The translations under genes and the position numbers were made by a program. A stretch of DNA of 64,000 nucleotides, from NCBI GenBank assembly GCA_029204225.1, contig CM055102.1:29545632-29609631 (forward strand), in the 5' to 3' direction. Within the stretch, counting starts at the first letter, position 1. Each line of letters starts with the position of its first letter. Shown here piece after piece: positions 23,576 through 33,345 of this stretch. The stretch comes from Diphasiastrum complanatum (lineage: Eukaryota; Streptophyta; Lycopodiopsida; Lycopodiales; Lycopodiaceae). The notes beneath the pieces were generated by a model. The model was not told the DNA's origin, ran no database searches, and worked only from the letters and a program-made list of their open reading frames with translations.

Positions 23576-24470
23576 GTATCAAAGCAGGTTGATTAGATAA
23601 AAAATGGCTAGTGCAATTCAGACGCATGAATTATCGCATATGAAAGTTCAAGATAAAGACACTTCTCAAAGGCGAAGGGATCTAGTCCGTCATAGATCTC
23701 ACAGAGCCAAAACCTCCAAAGGGAGATCCAAGGAGGGCTGAATGGATTGTTGGGCAGATTTTTTGTCGGGGGATTGGTCCCGTCAAAAGATCCCCAATGG
23801 GGGAAGGGATGTAGCGAATTCGGAGGCCTATGATCTTAGGTAGCATCTAACCGAACCTCGGGAGACTCTAAACTAGAAACCACTCTAGTCTTAATAGGAT
23901 CCAAAACACTATCAGATGCTAGTAAGACTCAAAGGGATTCTAAGAGGGGCTCTTGGGAGCACTAATGTGCTGGAAAAATATGGAATGACCAATTGAAAAT
24001 CGAGGCTACCAGAAGATCAACTTTTGCATTTGTATTTTTATTCAATCAAGGTCCGATCTCATGGAACAATCGGAAAAAAAAAAAAAAAGAAAAAAAAAAA
24101 GAAAAAGCTAGTAGTATTGTCATCAACTGAATCAGAATACATAGCTGCCACAAATGCCACCAAGGAGGCGATTTGGCTGAGGAATATACTAGCAGATACT
24201 GACCTTGCTCAGCTACAGCAATAAATCAAAGCACAATTGCACTATCTTTGAATTCGAGATTTCATTATCAAAGTACTCATATCAAAATCAGGTATCATTA
24301 CATCAAAGAAAAAGTGTAGAGCAAGGAAGTTTCATTGGTTTACTGCATGACTAATTCTATGGCAACAAATTACTTCACCAAAGCACTATCCAAGGACCAT
24401 CACATCAAATTTAACAGCATTCTAAATTTGAATATCAAAATTTTTCAGCATCCACATTAAGGGAGAGTGT
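23576..24470 (+). mobile_element. Ty1/copia relic F, internally gutted (leader plus RNase H end)
   Basis: GTATCAAAGCAGG at 23576-23588 resembles a primer-binding site, and an ATG follows at 23604 with 45 codons before a TGA at 23739. After about 350 bp without family resemblance comes an A-rich run (24073-24106) and then RNase H: VVLSSTESEYIAATNATKEAIWLR at 24108-24190. The terminal block ATNYFTKALSKDHHIKF is at about 24361-24410, followed by a purine-rich AAGGGAGAG just before TGTTTTATT at 24471. Gag, protease, integrase and RT are missing, so almost all of the interior was deleted. Confidence 0.65.
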
Positions 24471-25275
24471 TTTATTTCAATGCTCAGTTCGAAATCCATT
24501 CAATAATGAGCATCTTGAAATCTGTATATACTTAGCAAAAATTCATAAAAATTGAAGTCATAATCAAAAATCGAAATCCAGTCTGAAAATTTTTCGATCC
24601 CGGGTTGAATCGAATCGAATCTAAACAAAGTTCGATCCTCATCCAAAGTTCAACCCTATACATATTTTGACACCGATAGTAATTTCGACCCAGAGGCAAA
24701 TATCAACCCATATACTATTTCGATATTGTCAATCAATTTCGACCCACGTCGCAATCAGAAGGACGACATTGACAGTTAGCCAACTCTATACATAGATTTA
24801 CTACTAGCAACGACTGTTATCTACTATAGGACGACTCTAGTAAATTAAGTAGATTTAATCTTATACTTCCAAGTACTGATCACTGATCTGCAATCATCAA
24901 CACAATGTATATACCAGGTCAAAAAAAATGATCAGAAGGTTGGTAATCGAGTTTGCTCTCCTCTCAATCAATGATCTAGCGACTGAAGCTTTCTATTTTT
25001 GCACCTCACAGAAGACTCACACACAACTTCATACTCATGTACTCTATTTTGATTAATTGAAGAGTGCAAATTTTGTCCACAATACTGATTGTTCATTTGC
25101 ATATTGCTTATTGATTAGAAGAAGTTGACAATATTGTTTTTTACCAAGTCAAACTTAATATCCAAATACTCAAGTGAATAAATCGAAAACGTGTTGGTTT
25201 CCACTCGTGGTTGCTTTTTGTCTAAAAAGAAGCATGACATTAGGGTTATTGATAACACATACATCGTCTATGTAG

Positions 25276-25277
<2 letters not shown>
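24471..25277 (+). repeat. candidate 3' LTR of copia F
   Basis: Starts TGTTTTATTTC right after the polypurine tract at 24459-24470. It contains repeated 'gaatcgaatcgaat' and 'tttcgaccca' words (24600-24750). The end was not located because the presumed 5' copy is too diverged to align by eye. Confidence 0.35.

Positions 25278-25352
<75 letters not shown>
25278..25352. repeat. (TA)n microsatellite, about 75 bp
   Basis: Pure TA dinucleotide run of about 37 units. Long IYIYIY frames on both strands are translations of it. Such tracts are self-complementary and often vary in length. Confidence 0.97.
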
Positions 25353-25354
<2 letters not shown>

Positions 25355-26300
25355 CATGCATATTGTCCAACTCTCCAAGTTTTGAAGTCTCTTGATAGAA
25401 TTCAATTTCATAGTAAGTCAGATACTAGTTGCACCACATAGGAGAACAAGAAAACCCATAGATATGCTGCGTACTTGTCTCCAAGTTCCGTCACCAACTC
25501 TGATGACACAGTTGTCTATCAAGAAGTCACTCCATACACATAGTTTGTTTGTGCGTCAATCATAGTCCATACATCTGGTCATTTAAGATCTCGTGACCAT
25601 TTAAACTCATTACTTCGATGTTTCCATTTGTATGATAAAGAATCATGTTTAGCTTGTTTAAAGGCAAACCTAATAAGCTTTCTCATAACCGTTTTTAGTC
25701 CATTCGGGCCATTAAGCAAAGGTTGAGAGGAGTGAGGCTTCACCCATGGCTTTAAGATTAAGGATGGTATAACAAATGCTGTCAAGGCTTTAGATATAAT
25801 TATGTAGAGACGTTATTCAACATTGTAATTGAAGTCTCTCAATGAAGAGGTTGGCAAGGTCTTAGAAATTAGCTTGATAAGCCCTTCAATGACAGAACTC
25901 CCACATGCTTATGGGATCCATGTGAGCCTTGGTGTACAAATTCTTGAAGTGATCAAGGATGAGATTTCTAAAGGATCGCAAAAGATGATGTTTTTGTATT
26001 GGATGGTAGGAATGAATGAGGAGGTCTGTTCCTTTCACATATGTTTAAAAAATAATTGTGAGGGGAGATCTACATTGGCTAGTAGATGTAGCTTTCATGT
26101 ATTCATGAGGCCTATAGTGGTCTTCAATTTTTTTGAGATTGTTTAAACATTTAATTTCAAGTTCATGAAAGAGGATGTATAGCTCTAAGAGCATTTTAAG
26201 AGAAGAAAATAAGACACTTAAGGATCTGCCCATGCTATGAGGAATGTCTCTACTAGAGGAAATCTCATCATGAAGAGAGGAGGGCTCGTAGGCTAGAGCT
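25353..26300. other. unassigned, probably decayed retroelement sequence
   Basis: Only short frames on both strands. It lies next to the LINE-like fragment and may be its downstream part on the minus strand, but no RT motif is visible. Confidence 0.3.
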
Positions 26301-27330
26301 TGGGTGATGGCATCTGTTGCTTGCTTTTTTTCCCATGGAGGAGCTAGTATTTACATTCAAAAGGGTAGGCCAAAAGGAAATATTGGGAGAATAGTCTAAA
26401 AGATTCATGAAGTTCAGAGTGTGGAATGTGAGTATGTGGACCCAAGGGATAGTGTATGAATGTAAAAGGAATCAAGTATGCTGGGAAATTGAAACTCATA
26501 ATTAGATTTGCAATTTGTCCAAGAGTGGTAATCAAATTTTCCAGTGATGGTCACTATGTTTGTAAGGTTGTATCTAGCGGAGAATTTGGTCTAAAATATT
26601 CTTTCAAGAGGACGAATAGTAGGAAGACCGGCTCCATCTATGAGGTACATGTTACAGTCACCTAGGACGATGATCTTGTCTCAAATTTCAACACTATTTC
26701 ATTTGTGATTAGTTCACGTTTATTAACCACATAATTTAGTGGCATGTCTAGGTATCAATGCCTTCCTCTTATTCTTCTTGGAGTTGATGAGAGAGGGTGC
26801 ATCGGTGCATTGGGAAAAAAGGTCCACTATAGCAGTCTTGAGATCACTTATGTGTCACAGGGAAGGCACATGATAACCTTATCCTATATGTGCTAGGATT
26901 GTCTAAAGTGAGGGGCCTTGACAAAGATAAAGGGGTCTATTCTCTTTGAGGAGGGCAATTAGCTATCCAATTTTTGAACTTAGTTGTGGATACAACCTCT
27001 AAAAAAAGGGCCATCTTGCTTAGGGGTGTTGATGTGGAGTAGTCCATAGTACCCTTCGAATGTCTAAGTTTTTGGCATTCATATATTGAGGGTGGAGGAG
27101 AGAGGTTCTAAGTGCTTCAGAAGGTTGCAAGATTTGACATGGGAGGATAATTGGTGGTCTCTCACCATTGAGAGAAAGATGCCTTGGCCCATAGTTGATA
27201 AGAGTTTGGGGAGGAAACACTCGGCGCAGCCCGGGGGAGGGGGGAGATTAAGGGAGGTGATCTCTCACCACTAGCGAGAAAATGCCTTGTCCCATGTTTG
27301 ATAAGAGTTTGGGGAGGAGACATTCAAGCC
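26301..27330 (-). mobile_element. possible LINE endonuclease fragment, strongly decayed
   Basis: On the minus strand the translation around 26700-26620 reads IIVLGDCNMYLIDGAG, resembling the GDFN motif of LINE apurinic endonucleases. Some 150 bp further, residues such as SILDSFYIHTLSLG and TYSHSTL resemble the SRLDRIYI...SDH end of that domain. Several stops and frame changes lie between. The assignment rests on a few residues and could be wrong; no RT follows. Confidence 0.35.
27155..27323. repeat. 66-bp direct duplication, period 103 bp
   Basis: Copy one (27155-27220) reads 'tctctcaccattgagagaa...' and copy two (27258-27323) 'tctctcaccactagcgagaa...', each ending 'gataagagtttggggaggaaacact' or 'gaggagacatt'. 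A GC-rich linker with G-runs lies between. The copies differ at about ten sites. Confidence 0.8.
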
Positions 27331-27599
27331 TTTGAGGAGATCAAGGCAGGTGGACCCATACTAGGACATCAAAGTTGAGGCTTTAATAAATACAAAAATC
27401 CATTCTATATTTTAAAGCTAGCATTGCTTCAAAGGGTGACACAAATTTGAAAATGAAGAAATTATCATGGAGCAGGTATTATGTTTTTGTGATACTCATC
27501 AGGTCAAGGTATATGAAAATTTTGGATTTCTATTAATTGGCGATTACGGACAATGATAAAATGGAAATCAATTAGGGATTACATTAAGCAAATATAGAA

Positions 27600-28900
27600 A
27601 TCAACAGGTAATGATGAATGTGCGGTAGGGATAAGTATCAGGTCTTGGTTCATGGATGGACTACCAAAGAGTGCAAGAAAAATAATAAAAAGCATGAATT
27701 ATTCAAGAACCTAATGCATTAAAGAAATGGTAGATACTAGTGAAATCAGACATCAATCCATATAGTTCTCTCAAAAATTTACAAAAAAAAAAAAGTAGAG
27801 GGTAAAAAAAAAGGGACATGTGATCAAAGAAACATCAACATCAAGCTTGAAAATCTGGATGCCACCATAAAACTAATGGAAGTACAATGATCAACAGTGG
27901 AGTGAACAATTATAATAGGTTGAAAGCTAGAATTGATACAACTAGTGCAAATCTTATTCAAAAAGGGAGAACTTATGGTCCTCAAACAATGTTGATGATC
28001 AATTAAGAATGAGTGTCTATACAAATGACAATTATTGGAGTCAAACTAGAGTATTTTCATTTATGCAGTATGACTAATCATGATACGATTCTATTTTGAC
28101 ATGATCAACGAGGATGATCTATTGGCCACCAACACCTTCACCAAAAACCAAATGAAGGCCAACAAGGTATGATTATTAGACTTCCTATGATTAGAAAATT
28201 TCAGTCTTCAACAAGAACATAAACTATATTTGTGTATATTATCTTATATACGATCAAATATTTAGGAGTAAACACATGCTCATTTCATATAGAGACTAAA
28301 TGTCGAACTTTTGCGAATATTTGCAAATTACCTCATGGGTACTAGCTTTAGACATGAAATTAGATGTTATGGACATGTGACTGAAGAGGCCAATGTGTGG
28401 TGTAGGTGACTATTCCAGTCTGGAAAAAAAAATTGAAATTCAAGCCTATGTACCAATATTGTGAAATGGATTATTATTGGCTAGACCATTCACTCAAGAA
28501 GCCTACTAGGCTTAATATCAATGCAGTAACTATCAACAAGGCAATTTTGGATGCCTCTCAATGTGCAAACAAAAAGACAAAGCCGAAGCCATCCAAGGTA
28601 CCATCCTATGTCACTAGTGGATTTTAGTGTTCAAAATATGTAGGAAAATAGCCAAGTCCCATTGTGAAAAAGGAGGACATCACATGATTGAAGCTTGTGC
28701 GAGTGTACCACAAGAACAATGAAAATCTATTACTACAATTTCCAATCCATTATAATCTCAAAGGTCACCACAAAGCCATGATTAGGTAGAGATTCCATGT
28801 AGAGCATAGAGATCAATATCAAAGTGCAAATGACTACTCTTGTGAACCTTTGGAAGAGTCAAATTTTGGTATTGTCATGCATTCTTCTTAAGGCAAAATG
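27600..28900 (+). other. possible decayed retrotransposon gag with zinc-knuckle remnant
   Basis: In one plus-strand frame at 27637-27720 the residues SWFMDGLPKSARKIIKSMNY resemble a gag end. Near 28635-28700 the residues CRKIAKSHCEKGGHHMIEAC have the look of a CCHC knuckle with altered spacing. Between them are many stops. No pol sequence follows. This is a weak assignment. Confidence 0.25.
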
Positions 28901-29660
28901 AATTCATGAAACCCTGAAAACATGCATCCTTGCTAAGCAATATTGATTGGCACATCCTCTCTCTTTTGTATGTGTTCCTTATTTATTCATTTATGACTAC
29001 TGATTTTATACCTAATATATTGCTGGTTAAATGTGTCATCATTTGAAATAAAATGAAAATTCTACTATCATGGCAAATGTGTACATCATTGAAGTTTGAG
29101 GTTAAGTATTCATGAACCGTTTTTGAAGAACCAACCTGTGATTATGTATGATCTGATTGGGTTGAAGACCATTACCAGCCCTAGAAAGTTGTGCTATAAA
29201 TAATATTTAAACTTTTACCTTGGTATCTGAGTCTCACACTCTAGTACAATTATTTGTTTCGATGACAAAGCCCCCTTCATCATAAAGAATCTAGCCAATA
29301 TACTAGTCATCCTTTATAGATCATCTTCTGGGCCAAACAAAATTCAATCATTTTTCTGGGCCAAGCAAAACTCAATCTTGCTTGGTTAATCAATCTCCCT
29401 AGTTTTCTTGCATTCCCTACGACAACACTTGCCCTTAATTCACAAGAGTCCTTAGATGGTTAAATAGCTAAGATTGGGTTGGTTACTTCTGGTCAACTTA
29501 TTGGGAATAACAATAGCTTTCGACTAATACCACCATAATTTTTGCGTGAATACTCATGGTACTCATCTCATTGCACAAATTCATTAATCCTTTAGAATGT
29601 TGATCCCCTTTGCGGTCTTTGCATCCATGGACTTATAGAAAATTCTACCATAACTTGTAC
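28901..29660. other. non-coding interval
   Basis: AT-rich sequence without recognised blocks, ending where GC content rises sharply at the hAT-like element near 29.67 kb. Confidence 0.4.
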
Positions 29661-29678
29661 AGATTGCTCCAATTACGC

Positions 29679-30122
29679 TCACACACGGAGGCAGCGCGTA
29701 CGTGCAATGAAATCAGCACATGTGCACGAATGGAATGTCAACGAAACACAGAAAGAGAGGATGAGATGAGATGCATACCTGTGAAAGGACCCGCAGTGCA
29801 AGACGTTGTATGGAGGGATAGGTGCTACCGAACATGATCCACCAGGTAATGGGGAGCTGCCTCCTCTATGGATCCTGAGCAGCCGGTGACCGAACGTGCC
29901 CATCCCGAAACGAAATGCAGCTAGCTCCTCCACGAGTCTGATAGGATCCAAGCCAATGTGTGGACCCACCCTATAGATGTACTCAAGCCAATCCGACTCG
30001 AGCTCCTTGTCTGATATCTGTGTCGGAGAGAGGAAGAGGGGATGCAAGATGTGTGCAACGTTGTGGATACTCCTGTGAAAGTAGTTCCATCGTGTCTCAC
30101 AGATGAACCTCAGCTCCGTCAT
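29679..30122 (-). pseudogene. hAT-like transposase C-terminal part, lacking the dimerisation domain
   Basis: Residues MTELRFICETRWNYFHRSIHNVAHILHPLF and WLEYIYRVGPHIGLDP are characteristic of the region between DUF659 and hAT_C. Residues RLVEELAAFRFGMGTFG follow. The frame then runs NVLHCGSFHR up to CACAG/GTATGC near 29778, which could be a splice donor. The next exon, expected to hold hAT_C, is not found in the remaining sequence, so the copy is 3'-truncated or the last exon is too decayed to see. Confidence 0.65.
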
Positions 30123-31619
30123 CCTGCACGAAGTCGAAGCAAATTTTGGAAAAAACGTAACATCGACAGAAAAACAAACCAGCAAACACTGAAAAAATAA
30201 AAACCAATTACAACACTACACCGCTTGCCTCTCTGGCTACAAGATGGACAGCTGCAGGAACTGTCCGATCCGGTCCATGAGCTCATACACCAGTCCAAGT
30301 GTGGACCCCTCGTTGTCAGCCATGCGGAGCACAATGTAGAGTGGTCGAAGCAGTCCTGACAATGTCTGTGCATCCCTCCAACACTGATCTCCCCTCACCG
30401 TGGAAAGAAAGTGCTCCTCATCCTCCGTGTGCTGAAACGTACTGGCATGCCACAGATCACTGGCAACCATCTGTAGAAGTTGTGCCCTGCACCTGATTAG
30501 ACGGTCGATGACCACCAAGTCGAATGCAAAGCGTGTGGGAGTTGGCTTACGGAAATCCAAATGGCTGAACACCCGGAACATGGCAAGAACACGCCTCTTC
30601 CTGATGACAAAAGTCACCAAGAAGAAGGCCTCTCGGACGATGGCTCTAACCCAGGGAAGTGCACCTATGTCCCCCATGAGAAGGTCTATGTCGTGCGCTG
30701 CACAGGGGGTGTGGACGATGTGACGAAACTCGGCCTCTAGCAGGACACCCATCTGAACGCAGTTGGTGGCATTGTCCGTCACCACCGTAACGACATACTG
30801 GGGGTTCATGGACAATATGGAAAACCTAATGACGTCCTACATGAACTCTGCAGATATGACTCCCCCCCCTCTACTGCAATCCACGACTCTCAAAAACTGT
30901 GTACCCATGCAGCTGGAGACCAAGATGTTGAGGATCGGCCTCCTCCTGACATCAGTCCAGCCATCGGACATGATGCTGCATCCATATGTGGCCCAGTGGC
31001 GGCGTAGAGGCTCCATCTCTCTAGACAAGGACTCGACCCTATCTCTCATCATGTGTGTGCAGACAACCTCTGAACCAAAGACTCTCCAGCTAGGGTTGAC
31101 AGACTGTGCAACGCGGAATGCCCTTCTGAAGGGCTCAGAATCGGTGATGGCAAAAGGTAGGTTCAGCTCGTAAATCAAACTAGCCACGACCTGTGTGGCC
31201 TCTCTGTCTATGTGCGGCTGATGCGCGCCGCGAATGGTTTGCTGCACAAGGGCTCTACCTGGTGGCCGACGGGTGGTGGACCTCCAGCATGGTGCACCAA
31301 CCGTGACGGGAATGGACGATGACGCGACAAGCTGGGCACTAGTGGATGCATCGGTTGTAGATGTGGAATGGGGAGAGTGGGATGCACTCAGCAAAAGTGG
31401 CATGCACTGGTGGAGGGGCAAGATTTGGCATGGGATACGAAAACTGCTGGCTAGGGAGGTCATCCGGATGGGAAGGGAAGGAAGAAGGGATCTCATCCAC
31501 ATCCTCGAAGGCCTCGTCAGTAGCATCCTGGGTCTGCTCGGATGGCGGAGAGTCCATGAGAAAATCGTAAACTGGGGGCGTGCGAGCAACAGGACGTGGT
31601 GGTGGAACCGCAGTGGCAA
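30123..31619 (-). pseudogene. DUF659 / hAT-like transposase core with one nonsense codon
   Basis: From the linker the frame reads FAITDSEPFRRAF, then the DUF659 block GCSIMSDGWTDVRRRPILN at about 30980-30920. A single TAG at 30839-30837 interrupts it; the same frame continues immediately with NPQYVVTVVTDNATNC and HTPCAAHDIDLLMGDIG. It closes near 30237. On the minus strand a ~110-bp intron may follow, with acceptor ..GTGCAG at about 30124, because the next coding block MTELRFICETRWNYFHRS resumes there. DUF659 is found in hAT-derived transposases with an RNase H-like fold. Confidence 0.75.
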
Positions 31620-32079
31620 CCAGCGGACGCGATGGGACGGGATCCACCGGAATGGGTGCAGATGGGGATGCGTGTGGCGGAACTATCTGAGGGGGATGAG
31701 GGGCAATGGGACGGGATAAGGATGCACTCCCTCTCCTCGTGCGTGCCAGCCAAGCAGGCAGCAACTCTGGGTCAGCCACATAAGGAGCGGTGCAAAACCG
31801 AAGAACGCCCTCCGAAATGGTGTTCTCCCCCGTCACGAGCCGTAGCCCGTACGTGTCCACTAGTCGCTGCCTGTCGGGGACGGACATGCTGCCACAAGGG
31901 GCAGCATTTAAGGTGGCACCATTTTTAGCGCGTGCACCGAGCAGGTGGCCTTTAAGGCGAGTGAGGGACGCAGCAAATTCGACTAGGCAGTATCGGCAAC
32001 GCACGATCTTCTGACCCGCCTGACAATGTCCACCTCGTCCCACAGACCGGAAAGGTCGGAGTAGATTCCCCTCTTCCAA
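31339..32079 (-). pseudogene. hAT-like transposase N-terminus: BED zinc finger and proline-rich linker
   Basis: The frame opens MEEGNLLRPFRSVGRGG. A BED-like finger follows at about residues 27-60, with the CRYC pair, a downstream histidine in RLKGHLLG and a cysteine in LNAAPCGS as candidate zinc ligands; it would bind transposon ends. Residues 115-190 are rich in Pro, Ser and Ala. An acidic stretch (DATDEAFEDVDEIPSS) follows. Near 31340-31400 the frame ends out of register with the DUF659 frame, implying a one- or two-base indel there. Confidence 0.7.
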
Positions 32080-33095
32080 ATAAATTACGATGATTCTTAT
32101 GTTGTGCTTTAGAGTAAACCTTAATCTGAATGCTTTAAGGAATTTGGATAGATTAAGTTCTCATAAAATCTTAAAAAGGTTCATAGGCTGCTCAGTATTT
32201 TTCTGCTTTTCAACCTAGAGTAAAAAAAAATTCTCAATGTACATATCTGTAAAGAGAGAAGATAAACATTTGAATGTACAAAGAATGCTTCTAGTTGTTA
32301 GCAATGTAGTAAAAGCAGTCATCAATTTATATAAAGGATAGGTTATGTACCCCTCCATAAAACCACAAGCTCCAAAAAAGTAGCCTCTCATGGGTGGTGG
32401 TGCAGAAGGCAATAAATTCTAGCTGTATCCCTCGAGCAACACTCAAGAGTCAAAAGTACTCTATGGCAATTCACAGCGAAATTCATGATATAATATATGC
32501 TCTACTGAGGGAAATATAATGATACAGGAGTATGACAAGAACAAGAGCGTCAGATGTCATGGCGTTTTCTTTACATAAATCGGAAGTAACTACAGAACAT
32601 AGGCAGCACTGTGACATGTCTCATATTAAGTGCATGCAAACTCATCTTGGTACAAAATATTCAATTTACCAGCAAGATAAAGAATAAATGACAATGCAAC
32701 TAGCGAATGAACAGATTTTTTTTTTCCAGATTAAAAAAAGCAAAGCAGAAAAATCGTAGAATTATCAGATCACTGGTCAGATATTTGGCTTATGATCTAT
32801 TGAACATAGAAATGAGCTCACGACCTATGGTGTTATAACAATGATTGATGACACACTTCATTCTGCCCCATTTATATAGTGGTGAATAATTCGTTGAGTG
32901 CACTCTTCTACAAATTCCAAAAGATAAATAGAGTAGATAAAAATAAGCTTCACTTTGTATCTCAGTGGAAGGGACAATACACCATGAAGAAGCCACACAT
33001 CTGTTAGATCTCAACAGACGAACCATGCCAGACTCTGTAAGCACATTTAAATCATAGAAAGCAAAATTATGACAAGGAAAGAATTACTGGCTGCT
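32080..33095. other. non-coding interval between hAT relic and host gene; host 3' UTR likely at right end
   Basis: No coding blocks seen. The right-hand part must contain the 3' UTR of the minus-strand Cdc14-like gene, whose stop codon ends at 33096. I could not fix a cleavage site because no clear AATAAA in minus-strand sense was identified in the first several hundred bases. Confidence 0.5.
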
Positions 33096-33345
33096 TCAAA
33101 CTTTTCTATCTATCATATCTAGTAGCCGTTGAGCATTTGAATGCAGTTGAGCTTCGATGTCTGAAGATGGTAGCATTGACACCAGTGCATCCCAAGCAAA
33201 TGCACACTCCTCGCCGAAGTTCTCAGCAAGATCCAGCTGAATATGCTCCATGGATACTGACTGCTTTCTCCCATCTCCATGTGAAAAAATGTTACTAGGA
33301 AGCAATTGCCCAACAAATAGTAGCAAGAACTCCACACATTTCAAC
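33096..33345 (-). CDS. Cdc14/SIN-like gene, exon 5 (residues 224-306 and stop)
   Basis: Acceptor GTGATTTCAG ends at 33346. The exon continues LKCVEFLLLFVGQLLPSN, a Ser/Gly-rich loop (IFSHGDGRKQSVS), then a helical end (HIQLDLAENFGEE, AFAWDALVSMLPSSD, EAQLHSNAQRLLDMIDRK) closed by TGA at 33098-33096. The last helix with regularly spaced leucines is typical of the plant proteins' C-terminus. Confidence 0.85.

Larger units (their letters stand above)
29670..32079 (-). mobile_element. hAT-like DNA transposon relic (BED + DUF659 transposase)
   Basis: A GC-rich island on the minus strand, visibly different from its AT-rich surroundings. It encodes a BED-type zinc finger, a Pro/Ser-rich linker, the DUF659 domain and a hAT-type helical region ending in FHRSIHNVAHILHPLF. 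The dimerisation domain (hAT_C) that should close the protein is not seen: the sequence changes character below 29.68 kb after a possible splice donor. One frameshift and one nonsense codon interrupt the coding part. Terminal inverted repeats and an 8-bp target duplication were looked for by eye and not found. Confidence 0.75.

Noticed and set aside
25170-25385. IYIYIY-rich open frames on both strands
   Set aside because: Translations of the (TA)n tract.
30299-31928. Several plus-strand frames of 65-161 codons
   Set aside because: Shadows of the GC-rich minus-strand hAT-like transposase; high GC keeps all frames open, and only the minus strand shows BED/DUF659 blocks.
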